Source of the DNA: Alphaproteobacteria bacterium HT1-32
GTDB lineage: Bacteria; Pseudomonadota; Alphaproteobacteria; Rhodospirillales; HT1-32
Direction of reading: 5' to 3'
Assembly (NCBI GenBank): GCA_009649675.1
Contig: WJPL01000001.1
Location: 1,508,469-1,572,468 of the forward strand
DNA: 64,000 nt
Below, one piece after another: positions 63,783-64,000 of this stretch. Under the pieces are notes generated by a model. It worked only from the letters and a program-made list of their open reading frames with translations, was not told where the DNA came from and made no database searches. Within the stretch, counting starts at the first letter, position 1. Every line of letters begins with the position of its first letter. Position numbers and translations under genes: made by a program.

Positions 63783-64000
63783 ATGTTCGAAGGTCTCATC
63801 GGCGGATTTCAGGAAATTCTTCATCCGTTCAACCTGCTGCTTGTGTTTGCAGGTACGGCACTCGGTATTCTGGTCGGGGCGCTGCCCGGCCTGAGCTCGC
63901 CCATGGCGATCGTCATATTGTTACCGCTCACTTACACCATGGAGCCGTTGCAGGCGCTGCTGGTGATGATCGGCGTTTATGTCGGGACCAAACTGGGCGG
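63783..64000 (+). CDS. tctA: Tripartite tricarboxylate transporter, TctA large permease (cut by window end)
   Basis: 72 residues are visible from an ATG with AGGTCAGGAT upstream, 12 bp after tctB. They read MFEGLIGGFQEILHPFN, then hydrophobic LLLVFAGTALGILVGALPGL and SSPMAIVILLPLTYTMEP, the typical TctA opening with the conserved G-x-LPGL(S/T) motif. The rest of the ~500-residue protein lies outside the window. Confidence 0.9.
   Translation, partial: MFEGLIGGFQEILHPFNLLLVFAGTALGILVGALPGLSSPMAIVILLPLTYTMEPLQALLVMIGVYVGTKLG

Overview
The window looks like a chromosomal segment of a free-living, aerobic, GC-rich alphaproteobacterium, probably near the Rhodospirillales; I cannot name a genus. 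The reasons are the mdh-sucC-sucD-sucA-sucB-lpd order of the TCA block, the split glycine decarboxylase (gcvPA/gcvPB) behind a tandem glycine riboswitch, the two-subunit glycyl-tRNA synthetase, hrcA next to grpE, and a 'CCTCATCCTGAGGAGC' type palindromic repeat. Coding density is high, with many ATGA or TGATG stop/start overlaps. No rRNA, tRNA, CRISPR array, integrase or intact insertion sequence was seen.

Layout. 1-7.4 kb: a truncated, catalytically degenerate nuclease-like exported protein, an SLC13-type anion permease, an N-formylglutamate amidohydrolase-like enzyme, a photolyase-family gene fused by overlap to a 55-residue DUF2256 zinc-finger gene, a beta-carbonic anhydrase, a threonine aldolase and a nu-class GST. 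7.4-15.4 kb: a tightly packed minus-strand unit of five glycosyltransferases (GT4, GT9, GT2, GT4, GT4), an AsnB-type amidotransferase and a dihydroorotase homologue, probably for LPS core or another surface glycan. 15.4-24.6 kb: ygfZ, an Hpt-REC-REC-GGDEF diguanylate cyclase, meaB, ppdK and glyQS. 24.6-33.9 kb: small metabolic genes (GFA, two TauD-type dioxygenases, YaiI, MBL hydrolase, ettA, CMD, LysR, RNase HI) and two lipoproteins.

33.9-38.6 kb is the glycine cleavage operon gcvT-gcvH-gcvPA-gcvPB under a tandem glycine riboswitch. It ends in an AT-rich island of about 0.7 kb with one small two-helix membrane protein. A MarR-GNAT fusion gene with a 21-bp palindrome upstream overlaps a DMT exporter gene. 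41.5-50.4 kb is the TCA block, with an intrinsic terminator between mdh and sucC. 50.6-53.9 kb is an amide-hydrolysis neighbourhood: alpha/beta hydrolase, amidase, GatC-like small partner and a RutE-like reductase. hrcA-grpE follow, then an AhpD-like protein, an isopenicillin-N-synthase-type oxygenase, and a 1605-residue soluble hybrid histidine kinase with nine PAS domains, seven of them tandem copies of one type. The window ends with a GntR/UTRA repressor divergent from a tripartite tricarboxylate transporter (tctB, partial tctA), with two palindromes on the divergent promoter.

The points most worth a second look are the nine-PAS kinase, the MarR-GNAT/exporter pair with its palindrome, the GntR/tct operator region, the glycan cluster with its embedded AsnB and paralogous GT4 pair, the promoter palindrome ahead of hrcA, the dihydroorotase with Gln in place of the first metal-ligand His, and the AT-rich island. 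Most other content is ordinary core metabolism.
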